A DNA stretch of 64,000 bases from DASWJZ01 sp964440525 (lineage in GTDB: Bacteria > Pseudomonadota > Alphaproteobacteria > Rhizobiales > Afifellaceae): positions 1 through 64,000 of the forward strand of contig CAYTTC010000005.1 of assembly GCA_964440525.1 (NCBI GenBank), given 5' to 3'. Position numbers and translations under genes: made by a program. Shown here one piece after another: positions 15,597 through 23,667 of this stretch (positions within the stretch are counted from its first letter, which is position 1; each line of letters starts with the position of its first letter). The notes beneath the pieces were generated by a model that was not told where the DNA came from, did not search any database, and worked only from the letters and a program-made list of their open reading frames with translations.

Positions 15597-16589
15597 TCAG
15601 GCGGCTCTATCCATCCGACCGGACTGACTGAGCGCCGCAAGCGCGCGTTGGATCACGTCGGGGCCGGCTCCCGGCCGCGCCGATTCGACCGTCAGGATCT
15701 GCCGCCAGAGCCGCGCCCCGGGCTGCCCCTGGAAAAGCCCGATCATCGGCCGCGTGACGGCGGAGAGCCGTCCGCCGGCGGCGCAGTGCGCCTCGGCATA
15801 GGGAATCATACGCTCCACCGCCGCGCGAAGATCGACCGGCGCGTCCGTTCCGCCCATGAGCCGGTCGATGCCCGCGAGCATGGCGGGATGCTGACAAGCC
15901 GCGCGGCCGAGCATGACGCCGTCGACATGCGCGAGGTGGGCGCTGGCTTCCTCGAGATCGCGTATGCCGCCGTTGATGCCGACAAAAGTTTTCGCCAGGC
16001 GCGCCTTCAATCGGTAGACGCGATCGTAGTCGAGCGGCGGCACATCGCGGTTCTGTTTCGGCGAGAGCCCGAAAAGCCAGGCTTTTCGCGCATGCACCCA
16101 GATCGCGTCGGCGCCGGCCTCAAGCACGCTATCGGCAAGCCGGTCGAGCGCCACCTCCGGATCCTGGTCGTCGACGCCGATCCGGCACTTCACTGTAACC
16201 GGAATCTTCACCGCCGCCTGCATTGCGGCGATGCACGCGCCAACCAATTCCGGCTCGCGCATCAGGCAGGCGCCGAAGGCGCCCGACTGCACACGGTCCG
16301 AGGGACAGCCGACATTCAGGTTGATCTCGTCATAGCCGAAGTCGGCGCCGATCTTGGCCGCCTCGGCAAGGCGGGCCGGATCGGAGCCGCCGAGCTGCAG
16401 CGCGACCGGGTGCTCCTCGTCATGGAAGCCGATTAACCGCGCCCGGTCGCCCCGGATGACGGCCTCCGCCGTCACCATCTCGGTGTAAAGGAGCGCCCGG
16501 CGCGTCAGCCCGCGATGGAAGAACCGGCAGTGCCGATCCGTCCAGTCCATCATGGGTGCGACGGCTATCCTATGTTCTTGATGCTTCAT
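15597..16589 (-). CDS. dusA: tRNA-dihydrouridine(20/20a) synthase
   Basis: A 330-residue FMN enzyme reducing uridine 20/20a in the tRNA D-loop with NADPH. N-terminal APMMDWTDRHCRFFHR is diagnostic of the DusA branch, and the catalytic cysteine is C95 in NVGCPSDRVQSGAFGACLM. FMN-phosphate binding segments GINGGIRD and VMLGRAACQHP are also present. It ends ten bases from the convergent retropepsin stop and is divergent from the PanB-like gene, whose ATG lies 82 bases beyond its own start. Length and motifs are complete. Confidence 0.95.
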   Translation of the reverse strand: MKHQEHRIAVAPMMDWTDRHCRFFHRGLTRRALLYTEMVTAEAVIRGDRARLIGFHDEEHPVALQLGGSDPARLAEAAKIGADFGYDEINLNVGCPSDRVQSGAFGACLMREPELVGACIAAMQAAVKIPVTVKCRIGVDDQDPEVALDRLADSVLEAGADAIWVHARKAWLFGLSPKQNRDVPPLDYDRVYRLKARLAKTFVGINGGIRDLEEASAHLAHVDGVMLGRAACQHPAMLAGIDRLMGGTDAPVDLRAAVERMIPYAEAHCAAGGRLSAVTRPMIGLFQGQPGARLWRQILTVESARPGAGPDVIQRALAALSQSGRMDRAA

Positions 16590-16670
16590 GCGTTCCGGGC
16601 AATATCAAAGCTGATGCCTCATATGCAAGTTGTAGCCGCGTCCCCCTCCCGCAAACGCACGCAGAGACCG

Positions 16671-17465
16671 ATGACCCAAAAACGAAGAACCGTGGCAGAC
16701 ATGCTGGCCTTGAAGGGCAAGCGCCAGATTTCGATGCTCTTTGTCGACAGGGTGGACGAGGCGGCGGCGGCGAGCGCGGCGGGCATCGACATGCTGTCCA
16801 TCATCAGCCCGGTATGGACAAAGGAAATGCGCGAGGCGGCGGGAAATTGCTTCGTGCAGGTCGGGCTGATTTATGGCGACCACTGCACCTACGAAGACTA
16901 TCTGCGGGCGGCGCACGCGGCGTTGAAGCTCGGCGGCGATTGCTTCTATTGCGCCGCGAGCCTCGACACGATCTCAAAACTCAGCGCCGAAGGCATCCCG
17001 GTCGTCGGCCACGTCGGGCTCATCCCGGCCAAAAATACCTGGACGGGCGGGTTCAAGGCGGTCGGGAGAACGGCCGAGACCGCGCTGCTCGTCTACAAGC
17101 AAGTGAAGGACCTGGAGGCCGCTGGCGCTTTCGCTGCGGAAATCGAGGTGGTCCCGGAACGGGTTGCCACCGAGATTTCCAAACGCACGTCGCTGCTCCT
17201 GCTTTCGATGGGTGCCGGAACCGGCTGCGACGCTCAGTACCTCTTCGCGGAGGACGTGCTTGGATATACGCGCGGACACCGTCCGCGCCACGCAAAAGTC
17301 TACCGCAATTTCCGCGCCGAGCTCGACCGACTCCAGCAGGAACGCATCGCCGCATTCCGGGAGTTCATCAATGACGTGAACACCGGCGCTTATCCCGAGG
17401 AGAAGCACAAGGTCGCGATCAGCGATGCCGAGTTCGAGACTTTTTCGAGCAGGTTGCCGAGTTGA
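16671..17465 (+). CDS. PanB-like (ketopantoate hydroxymethyltransferase superfamily) protein lacking the usual metal ligands
   Basis: 264 residues from ATG 16671 (GAGA just upstream). The C-terminal two-thirds clearly follow PanB: GIPVVGHVGLIPAKNTWTGGFKAVGRT, LEAAGAFAAEIEVVPERV (equivalent of the catalytic glutamate at E159), and SMGAGTGCDAQYLFAEDVLG. The N-terminal third does not. PanB's VGDSLGM metal loop is replaced by SIISPVWT, the second metal aspartate segment by VGLIYGDHC, and the lysine-containing VKIEGG by CFYCAAS. It therefore probably does not make ketopantoate with Mg and methylene-THF. The closest neighbours (dusA, VOC protein) give no pathway clue. Phosphoenolpyruvate mutase/isocitrate lyase-like chemistry is another option. 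Confidence 0.7.
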   Translation: MTQKRRTVADMLALKGKRQISMLFVDRVDEAAAASAAGIDMLSIISPVWTKEMREAAGNCFVQVGLIYGDHCTYEDYLRAAHAALKLGGDCFYCAASLDTISKLSAEGIPVVGHVGLIPAKNTWTGGFKAVGRTAETALLVYKQVKDLEAAGAFAAEIEVVPERVATEISKRTSLLLLSMGAGTGCDAQYLFAEDVLGYTRGHRPRHAKVYRNFRAELDRLQQERIAAFREFINDVNTGAYPEEKHKVAISDAEFETFSSRLPS

Positions 17466-17495
17466 CGCGAGCGCTCGACGGCCGGCGTCAGGGGT

Positions 17496-17969
17496 TTATC
17501 CCTTGGCGGCCTGCTCCAGCTTGGCGACGTCGATCTTTTTCATCTGAAGCATGGCTTGCATGACCCTGTTCGCCTTTTCGCGATCGGGGTCGCTCATCAA
17601 CTTGGGCAGGGCCGACGGGATGATCTGCCAGGAGAGGCCAAACTTGTCCTTGAGCCAGCCACACATGCTTTCCGAGCCACCGTCTGCGGTCAGCTTGCTC
17701 CAGAAATAGTCTACCTCCTCCTGCGACTCGCAGTTCACGTAAAGCGAGATGGCCTCCGTAAATTTGAACCGCGGCCCGGCGTTCAAGGCGGTGAATTCGA
17801 GGCCTTCGAGCTCGAACGAAGCGACCATGACACTACCCTTTTGCCCAGGTCCGGCCTCTCCGTAGCGCGTGACCTTTCCGATCTTTGAGTTCTTGAAGAT
17901 GGAGGCATAAAAATTCATTGCCTCCTCAGCCTGATTGTCGAACCACAAGAACGGGGTGATCTTCTGCAT
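17496..17969 (-). CDS. VOC-superfamily protein, PhnB/3-demethylubiquinone methyltransferase-like
   Basis: A 157-residue single-unit glyoxalase-fold protein starting MQKITPFLWFDNQAEEAMNFYASIFKNSKI, the standard opening of the PhnB-like '3-demethylubiquinone-9 3-methyltransferase' Pfam group. It also has the internal VASFELEGLEFTALNAGP strand and CGWLKDKFGLSWQIIPSALP. No methyltransferase activity is implied by that name. It is the last gene of a minus-strand trio with an ArsR regulator and an SRPBCC protein, a combination found widely in soil bacteria, probably for small-molecule or antibiotic handling. The gap to the SRPBCC stop is 62 bases. Confidence 0.85.
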   Translation of the reverse strand: MQKITPFLWFDNQAEEAMNFYASIFKNSKIGKVTRYGEAGPGQKGSVMVASFELEGLEFTALNAGPRFKFTEAISLYVNCESQEEVDYFWSKLTADGGSESMCGWLKDKFGLSWQIIPSALPKLMSDPDREKANRVMQAMLQMKKIDVAKLEQAAKG

Positions 17970-18031
17970 TTCTAACTCCTTGGCGTTGGATTTGTCATAA
18001 CTCGTGTGGATCCGCAGATGGGTTCGTGGCG

Positions 18032-18541
18032 TCAGGCCGCGCCCCTGACGTCTTTCTGCGTCAGCGTCGACGCCAGCAGCTCGTCAAGCCTGTCGTAGCT
18101 TTGCGCGATGCCCTTCGTCATGCCCGTGCCGAGCGCAGCGTCCCTTGCTTCAGCCGACACGTAGAGCACCGTCATTGTGACCGTGGTTTTGCCACCCTGC
18201 TCGGTGAACAATGTCGTCACCAGCATCTCGCCGCCGGTCCAGTCTTCGTCGAACAGCTGGGTGTGGACGATCCGCTCCGGGGGCGCGATCTCGCGATAGG
18301 CGCCGCCTGCCCCCATGTCGGTTCCCTCGGCGTCACTCCGCCACACGTAGCGAAAGCGCCCGCCCACCTTCAAATCGATCTCGCAGACAGGCATCGTCCA
18401 GCCGGGCGGGCCGAGAAGCCAACGCTTGACCAGGTCGGGTTTTGTATAGGCATCGAAGACGAGTGCGCGTGGCGCATCGAAGACGCGCGTGATCATAATT
18501 CCGCGGTCGCTGGACATTGTGACCTGCAGTGCGTTCTGCAT
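18032..18541 (-). CDS. SRPBCC/AHSA1-domain protein
   Basis: A 169-residue START-like fold protein: RGIMITRVFDAPRALVFDAYTKPDLVKRWLLGPPGWTMPVCEIDLKVGGRFRYVWR is the typical activator-of-Hsp90 homologue (AHSA1/DUF1857) opening, and TVTMTVLYVSAEARDAALGTGM.KGIAQSYDRLDELL its end. These cytosolic proteins have a deep hydrophobic cavity for a small ligand. It lies 20 bases downstream of the ArsR gene in the same direction. The ArsR protein probably controls all three genes from the palindrome at 18912-18944. Confidence 0.9.
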   Translation of the reverse strand: MQNALQVTMSSDRGIMITRVFDAPRALVFDAYTKPDLVKRWLLGPPGWTMPVCEIDLKVGGRFRYVWRSDAEGTDMGAGGAYREIAPPERIVHTQLFDEDWTGGEMLVTTLFTEQGGKTTVTMTVLYVSAEARDAALGTGMTKGIAQSYDRLDELLASTLTQKDVRGAA

Positions 18542-18561
18542 CGCTCTCTCCTATTGCCGCG

Positions 18562-18906
18562 TCATTCGAGGATTCTCTTCTTCTCGGGCTGCAGCTCTTC
18601 CAGCAGGGCATCGAGGCGCCTGAAATTGCCCTCCCAAATCTCCCGATAGCGCTCCAGCCATCCGGCAGCTTCCGCGAGCGGCTTGGGCTCGAGGCGGCGT
18701 GGCCGGCGTTGCGCGTCACGGCCGCGCGAAATCAGGCCGGCGCCCTCCAGCACCTTGAGGTGCTTGGAGATCGCGGGCTGGCTCATCGTGAACGGCTCGG
18801 ACAGCTCCGTCACCGATGCCTCGCCCAAGGCGAGCCGGGCGAGAATTGCCCTCCGCGTCGGGTCAGCGAGTGCTGCGAACGTCGCGTCGAGGTGATCGGG
18901 GGTCAT
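18562..18906 (-). CDS. ArsR-family transcriptional repressor
   Basis: A 114-residue winged-helix regulator: DATFAALADPTRRAILARLALGEASVTELSEPFTMSQPAISKHLKVLEGAGLISRGRDAQRRPRRLEPKPL. The core has no cysteine metal site (no CVC box), so it belongs to the non-metal ArsR group typically linked to SRPBCC genes. It heads the operon with the SRPBCC and VOC genes. The imperfect palindrome just upstream of its start would overlap its promoter, consistent with autorepression. The C-terminal extension, about 25 residues after the wing, is usual for this subgroup. Confidence 0.92.
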   Translation of the reverse strand: MTPDHLDATFAALADPTRRAILARLALGEASVTELSEPFTMSQPAISKHLKVLEGAGLISRGRDAQRRPRRLEPKPLAEAAGWLERYREIWEGNFRRLDALLEELQPEKKRILE

Positions 18907-18911
18907 TGTTG

Positions 18912-18944
18912 ATAACCTAGGAGTTCCATAAGCGACTAGTTATG
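18912..18944. promoter_or_regulatory. Candidate ArsR operator (inverted repeat)
   Basis: ATAACCTAG (18912-18920) and CTAGTTAT (18937-18944) form an interrupted inverted repeat with one extra base in the left arm, directly upstream of the ArsR start codon. The ATAAC/GTTAT core is what ArsR-SRPBCC operons usually carry. Confidence 0.55.
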
Positions 18945-19013
18945 TAAAGGCGAATTGCCCGTCAAGCCCCCGCACCGGTTCTCGTGTCGTGGAACTTCTA
19001 AGCCGAGCAAATA

Positions 19014-19032
19014 TAGTTGACTCCGTCATCTA
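19014..19032. promoter_or_regulatory. Candidate MarR operator
   Basis: TAGTTGA and TCATCTA are inverted about CTCCG with one mismatch, 16 bases before the start codon of the MarR-GNAT gene. The position suits autorepression. The symmetry is seen; the function is inferred. Confidence 0.4.
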
Positions 19033-19048
19033 AATTTTCAATTCTCTC

Positions 19049-19999
19049 ATGATGCGCGACGAACCTCCAATCGCCAGCGATGCCGCCGCAGTCCGGGCTT
19101 TCAACCGCTTCTACACCCAGAGAATCGGCGTGCTCGACGACGCGCCATTGGGCGGGCCCTTCTCGCTGACCGAAGGCCGCGTGCTTTACGAGCTGGCGCA
19201 TCGAAACGCACCCACCGCGACGGAGCTCTGCCGTGACCTTGCCCTCGACCGGGGCTACCTCAGCCGCATTCTTTCCCGCTTCGAGAAGCGGGGATTCCTG
19301 GATCGCGCACTGTCTGCCACCGACGGTCGTCAGAGCCATATTACCCTGACTGCGAAGGGTGCCGAGGCCTTCGCCGCGATCGATCGCGCCTGGCAGGATG
19401 CCACCGAAACCTTGATCGCCCCCCTCCCGCGAAAGCGACGCCAGAACCTCGTCTCGGCCATGGGGCGGATCAAGACGTTGCTGAACCGCGCTGACGAAAA
19501 ACCCATGACGGCCGCGCCCCCGCGCATTGCCTTGCGGCCGCACCGGCTCGGCGACATGGGTTGGCTCGTGCAACGCCACGCCGTCGTCTACGGCGAGCAG
19601 TACGGCTGGAACGAGGAGTTCGAGGCGCTCGTCGCCGAGATTCTCGCCGCCTTCATTCGCAACTTCGATCCCGCGCGCGAGCGCTGCTGGATCGCCACGC
19701 GCGATGGCGTCGCCGTCGGGTCGGTGTTCCTCGTCAAGGAGAGCGACGAGGTCGGCAGGCTCCGCCTGCTCTTCGTCGAGCCGAGCGCCCGCGGCTGCGG
19801 CGTCGGCCGGCGGCTGGTCGACGCTTGCGTCGAGCACGCGCGAAAAGTCGGCTACCGCAAGGTCACCCTCTGGACGAACGACGTTTTGGTCTCAGCCCGC
19901 CGCATATATGAGGCGGCGGGCTTCCGGCTCGTGAAGCAGTGGCCCGACCATGCCTTCGGCAAGGATCTCGTCGGGCAGGATTGGGACTTGGAGCTTTAG
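19049..19999 (+). CDS. MarR-type regulator fused to a GNAT acetyltransferase
   Basis: A 316-residue two-domain protein. Residues 10-150 are a MarR winged helix (FSLTEGRVLYELAHR..TATELCRDLALDRGYLSRILSRFEKRGFL) and residues about 155-316 a GNAT domain with the acetyl-CoA loop LLFVEPSARGCGVGRRLVDACVEHA and LWTNDVLVSARRIYEAAGFRLVKQW. This fusion is a known architecture in many bacteria, usually annotated as a bifunctional regulator/N-acetyltransferase; its ligand and acceptor are mostly unknown. It is divergent from the ArsR operon. The operator candidate at 19014-19032 suggests it represses itself. Confidence 0.9.
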   Translation: MMRDEPPIASDAAAVRAFNRFYTQRIGVLDDAPLGGPFSLTEGRVLYELAHRNAPTATELCRDLALDRGYLSRILSRFEKRGFLDRALSATDGRQSHITLTAKGAEAFAAIDRAWQDATETLIAPLPRKRRQNLVSAMGRIKTLLNRADEKPMTAAPPRIALRPHRLGDMGWLVQRHAVVYGEQYGWNEEFEALVAEILAAFIRNFDPARERCWIATRDGVAVGSVFLVKESDEVGRLRLLFVEPSARGCGVGRRLVDACVEHARKVGYRKVTLWTNDVLVSARRIYEAAGFRLVKQWPDHAFGKDLVGQDWDLEL

Positions 20000-20019
20000 G
20001 CGAGCTTCCATTCGCTCGA

Positions 20020-20472
20020 TCAATGCGCGATCAGAGCGTCGGCGACGATGCCGGTGGTGAAATTGACCGGCCGCACGCGCCCCTGGACGGTCGCCTTGCA
20101 GCCGGCTCCGCAGGCCTCCAGAAAGGATTGCCGATCGCGCCGCGGCAAGGATTCGATGTCGACGGGAATAGGGCGCGGATCCACATCATCTAGACCGAGG
20201 GACAGCAGATCCTCGTCCGGCTTGATCCAGCCTGTCACTTCAACGAGCTGGCCGCGATAGCTCAGCGCAAAGCTCTTTAATTCGGCAAGATCGACCACTT
20301 CATATTTGCTGCGCGGGGCGGGCGAAAGGTCGATCGCGTCGTAGCAGGTGAGACGCCTGCCCTCGTCCGAGATCGAACGGCAGCGCTCCATATCTGCGCG
20401 GGTCTGCGCTGCGGCTGCTCCGCTCCACGCAAAGCCGAAAACGACGATCACTATCGACGCAACAAAACGCAT
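20020..20472 (-). CDS. Exported small protein of unknown function, probable OB-like fold
   Basis: Not recognised with confidence. The 150-residue product has a signal peptide (MRFVASIVIVVFGFAWSGAAAAQ). Its first mature segment, RADMERCRSISDEGRRLTCYDAIDLS, matches the short cysteine-bearing leader of many proteobacterial periplasmic proteins in which C-x(10-12)-CYD forms a disulfide. The rest (YRGQLVEVTGWIKPDEDLLSLG..PIPVDIESLPRRDRQSFLEACGAGCKATVQGRV) resembles a single OB-type barrel with a further cysteine pair. It may bind a ligand or partner in the periplasm. It is divergent from ccdA, a thiol-redox gene, which fits a disulfide-containing protein but proves nothing. Confidence 0.65.
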   Translation of the reverse strand: MRFVASIVIVVFGFAWSGAAAAQTRADMERCRSISDEGRRLTCYDAIDLSPAPRSKYEVVDLAELKSFALSYRGQLVEVTGWIKPDEDLLSLGLDDVDPRPIPVDIESLPRRDRQSFLEACGAGCKATVQGRVRPVNFTTGIVADALIAH

Positions 20473-20596
20473 TCCGCCTCCGAATGCCCATTGTTCGGCA
20501 TTCTGTCAGCATTGTCGGGCCAATGAAACCGCGGCGCGAGCTTGACCTCGCTCTACCAGCGGGCCACTTCTTCGGCCTTCTCATACGGCGAAGTCG

Positions 20597-21331
20597 ATGA
20601 ACAATGTAGGCATTCTCACAGCGCTGGCCGGCGGGCTGATCTCGTTCGTCTCGCCCTGTGTGCTGCCTCTGGTGCCGCCCTACCTCTGTTACATCGGCGG
20701 TATCTCGATCGAGGAGCTGGAGCAGGCGGAGCCGGGCAAAGCCGCCGCGCGCGGCGTCGTTCCCGCCGCGCTTGCCTTTGTGTTTGGATTCTCTACCGTT
20801 TTCGTCGCGCTGGGAGCCACTGCGAGTGTCATCGGGCAGACGGTCGCCGGCTACCTGAATGTGCTGACCGTCATCGGCGGCATTCTGATCATTCTGATGG
20901 GTCTGCATTTCCTCGGCCTCTTCCGCCTGGCGCTGCTCAATCGCCAGGCGCGGATGCACATCCGCGACGTGAAGCCGGGGCTCGTCGGCGCTTATGGTCT
21001 CGGCCTCGCCTTCGCCTTCGGGTGGACGCCCTGCATCGGCCCGGTGCTCGCCACGATCCTCGCCGTCGCGGGGGCTTCCGACACGGTCGGCGAAGGCGCG
21101 TTTCTGCTGACGGTCTACTCGCTCGGCCTCGGCATCCCCTTCCTCGCCGCCGCCCTCTTCGCACCCCTCTTCCTCTCCTGGCTCCGCGGCTTCCGCCGCT
21201 TCCTGCCGGTCGTCGAGAAAGGCATGGGTGCTTTCCTCGTGATCACCGGGATCGCCTTCGTCTCGGGTCAGATGACGAGGGTCTCCTACTGGATGCTCGA
21301 GGCATTTCCCGGGCTGGCAACGCTCGGGTGA
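20597..21331 (+). CDS. ccdA: Cytochrome c biogenesis protein CcdA (thiol-electron transporter)
   Basis: A 244-residue inner-membrane protein with six hydrophobic helices that moves electrons from cytoplasmic thioredoxin to periplasmic thiol reductases for haem c attachment. The two reactive cysteines are visible in the paired motifs ISFVSPCVLPLVPPY (C21) and FGWTPCIGPVLA (C146). Length fits the short CcdA family rather than DsbD. It precedes the M20 hydrolase gene by 62 bases on the same strand; no functional link is evident. The cytochrome c domain of PuuD elsewhere in the window would need such a pathway. Confidence 0.93.
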   Translation: MNNVGILTALAGGLISFVSPCVLPLVPPYLCYIGGISIEELEQAEPGKAAARGVVPAALAFVFGFSTVFVALGATASVIGQTVAGYLNVLTVIGGILIILMGLHFLGLFRLALLNRQARMHIRDVKPGLVGAYGLGLAFAFGWTPCIGPVLATILAVAGASDTVGEGAFLLTVYSLGLGIPFLAAALFAPLFLSWLRGFRRFLPVVEKGMGAFLVITGIAFVSGQMTRVSYWMLEAFPGLATLG

Positions 21332-21393
21332 GCGGCGATCGCGACGAGCGCCTCCGGCTTGACGCCCAACCACGCCTGCCCGATGGAGAGCGC

Positions 21394-22632
21394 ATGGCCC
21401 TCGCCTCCATAGTGAGAGAGAACATTCTCGCCGACATCGCCGCCCGCAGCGGCGATCGCGCCGCCTTCCTTGCCAAGCTAGTGCAGACGCCCTCCTCCAA
21501 TCCGCCGGGCGACTGCGCCGCGATCGCAGATGTCGCGACGGAGCTTTTGGAAAACCTCGGCCTTGCGGTCGAGCGTCACATGGTGCCGGAAGATCTCGTT
21601 CGCGGCGCCGGCATGGTGTCGGCGACCAATCTCGTCGTGCGCCGCCGCTTCGGCGACGGGCCGGTCATCGCGCTCAACGCCCATGGCGACGTGGTGGCGC
21701 CGGGCGAGGGCTGGACGCATCCACCCTTCGCCGCGGAGGTCGTGGATGGAGTCATGTATGGCCGCGGCGTCGCCGTCTCGAAGGCGGACTTTGCCACCTA
21801 CGCCTTTGCCCTGCTCGCGCTTCAGTCGGTGGCCGAACACATGATGGGCACGGTCGAGCTGCACTTCACCTTCGACGAAGAGGCGGGTGGCCTGATCGGG
21901 CCGAAATTGCTTCTCGACCAGGCCATCGTAAAACCCGACTACTGCATCTCCGCCGGCCTCGCCTATTCGGTGGTCACCGCCCACAATGGCGTCCTTCACC
22001 TGGAAGTCACCATCCGCGGCAAGTCGGCGCACGCGGCGGCGCCCGAAACCGGTCACGACGCGCTTCAGGCGATGACCGAAGTCCTCGCGGCGCTCTACGA
22101 GGAGCGGAAGGAATATGCCGGCCGGGTTTCGAAGTACGCTGGCATCGGGCACCCGAATTTGACCGTCGGGCTCATCTCGGGCGGCATCAATACGAACGTC
22201 GTGCCAGACAAGGTGACGATCCGCCTCGACCGGCGGATAACGCCGGAGGAAGACCCGGCGCAGGTGGAAGCTCACTTGCGTCTGGTCATCGCCAAAAGCG
22301 TGCGCGATTTCCCCGGCATCAAGAGCGAAATCGCGCGCGTCCTCCTCGCCTCCCCGCTCCGCCAGCTTCCCGGCGCCGAAGTGCTGATCGAGCCGCTCCG
22401 CCGCCACGGAAAGGAAATTCTCGGCGAGGAGCCGAAGGTCGAAGGCGTGCCGCTCTACACCGACGCGCGGCTCTATGCCGAGGCGGGGATACCGACGGTC
22501 GGCTACGGCGCCGGCCCGCGCTCCTTCCTGGAAGCGAATGGCCACCGCGCCGACGAGCAGTTGAAGCTCTCCGATCTCACCGCTGCAACATCGATCGTGG
22601 CGCTGAGCCTGGCCGAAATCCTCGCGGCATGA
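21394..22632 (+). CDS. M20-family metallo-hydrolase (ArgE/DapE/CPG2-like) with an altered metal motif
   Basis: A 412-residue hydrolase from ATG 21394 (GGAGAG four bases upstream). Metal ligand H97 and catalytic D99 lie in NAHGDVVAPGEGW, and the catalytic glutamate pair in FTFDEEAGG (161-166). The dimerisation lid begins at about residue 205. The usual bridging aspartate of GRGAADMKGG is missing: here the loop reads GRGVAVSKADFA, with V128 in its place. The gene overlaps puuE by four bases, so it may remove an acyl or carbamoyl group downstream of allantoate, such as an N-carbamoyl or ureido compound. That is inference; the generic call is a deacetylase/desuccinylase-family protein. Confidence 0.82.
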   Translation: MALASIVRENILADIAARSGDRAAFLAKLVQTPSSNPPGDCAAIADVATELLENLGLAVERHMVPEDLVRGAGMVSATNLVVRRRFGDGPVIALNAHGDVVAPGEGWTHPPFAAEVVDGVMYGRGVAVSKADFATYAFALLALQSVAEHMMGTVELHFTFDEEAGGLIGPKLLLDQAIVKPDYCISAGLAYSVVTAHNGVLHLEVTIRGKSAHAAAPETGHDALQAMTEVLAALYEERKEYAGRVSKYAGIGHPNLTVGLISGGINTNVVPDKVTIRLDRRITPEEDPAQVEAHLRLVIAKSVRDFPGIKSEIARVLLASPLRQLPGAEVLIEPLRRHGKEILGEEPKVEGVPLYTDARLYAEAGIPTVGYGAGPRSFLEANGHRADEQLKLSDLTAATSIVALSLAEILAA

Positions 22633-23543
22633 CCTATCCGCGCGACATGGTCGGCTACGGGCGCAACCCGCCCGATCCGAAATGGCCGGGCGGGGCCCTC
22701 GTCACCGTGCAGTTCGTCATCAACTACGAGGAAGGCGGCGAGAACAACATCCTGCACGGCGACGCTGCCTCCGAGGCTTTTCTCTCGGAGATCGTCGGCG
22801 CTCAGCCGTGGCCGGGCAAGCGCCACATGAACATGGAATCGATCTACGAATACGGATCGCGCGCCGGCTTCTGGCGGCTTTGGCGCGCCTTCACGGAGCG
22901 CGACATTCCCGTCACCGTCTACGCCGTCGCGACGGCGCTCGAGCGGAACAAGGAGGCGGTCGCCGCCATGCAGGAGGCGGAATGGGAGATCGCCTCGCAC
23001 GGCCTGAAATGGATCGACTACAAGGATTTTTCCAAGGACGACGAGCGCGAGCACATGCGCGAGGCGATCCGCATCCACACGGAGGTGACGGGCGAGCGGC
23101 CGCTCGGCTGGTACACCGGGCGCACCTCGGTCCACTCGCTCGAGCTTGCGATGGAGGACGGCGGCTTTCTCTACACGTCCGACGTTTACGCCGACGACCT
23201 CCCCTATTGGCTCGCCGGGCCGAAGGGGCTGTTTCTTGCCATCCCCTACACGCTCGACGCGAACGACATGCGCTTCGCCACGCCGCAGGGATTCAATTCC
23301 GGCGATCAGTTTTTCAGTTATCTCAAGGACAGTTTCGACACGCTCTATGCCGAGGGCGAAGCTGGTGCGCCCAAGATGATGTCGGTCGGGCTCCATTGCC
23401 GCCTTGCCGGCCGCCCCGGCCGCGCCGCCGCACTCCTGCGCTTCCTCGACTACGTGAAGAGCAAGGAGCGAGTCTGGCTGCCGCGCCGCATGGACATCGC
23501 CCGCCACTGGATCATGCACCACTGGCCTGAACGGCGGGGCTGA
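22629..23543 (+). CDS. puuE: Allantoinase, polysaccharide-deacetylase type
   Basis: The 304-residue enzyme hydrolyses allantoin to allantoate without metal, in contrast to amidohydrolase-type allantoinases. The PuuE signature runs through the sequence: YPRDMVGYGRNPPDPKWPGGA at the start, VQFVINYEEGGENNILHGD, the SEIVGAQPWPGKRHMNMESIYEYGSR block, and IASHGLKWIDY. All are characteristic of this branch of the NodB superfamily. It overlaps the M20 gene by ATGA. It completes the sequence XdhABC-PuuD-UraH-UraD-PuuE encoded in the window. Allantoate-degrading genes other than possibly the M20 protein are not present. Confidence 0.94.
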   Translation: MTYPRDMVGYGRNPPDPKWPGGALVTVQFVINYEEGGENNILHGDAASEAFLSEIVGAQPWPGKRHMNMESIYEYGSRAGFWRLWRAFTERDIPVTVYAVATALERNKEAVAAMQEAEWEIASHGLKWIDYKDFSKDDEREHMREAIRIHTEVTGERPLGWYTGRTSVHSLELAMEDGGFLYTSDVYADDLPYWLAGPKGLFLAIPYTLDANDMRFATPQGFNSGDQFFSYLKDSFDTLYAEGEAGAPKMMSVGLHCRLAGRPGRAAALLRFLDYVKSKERVWLPRRMDIARHWIMHHWPERRG

Positions 23544-23667
23544 TCGGAGCGGCTTGCTCCGGCTCCGGTTGACAGGCTTCGGTGGCGCAAGCAATGTTTG
23601 ACCCTCGAACAAACCTCCCCGCCTAGAGGGAGGAGTGACGCGGCCAGGGCAGGCGGAGCCGACTTCC

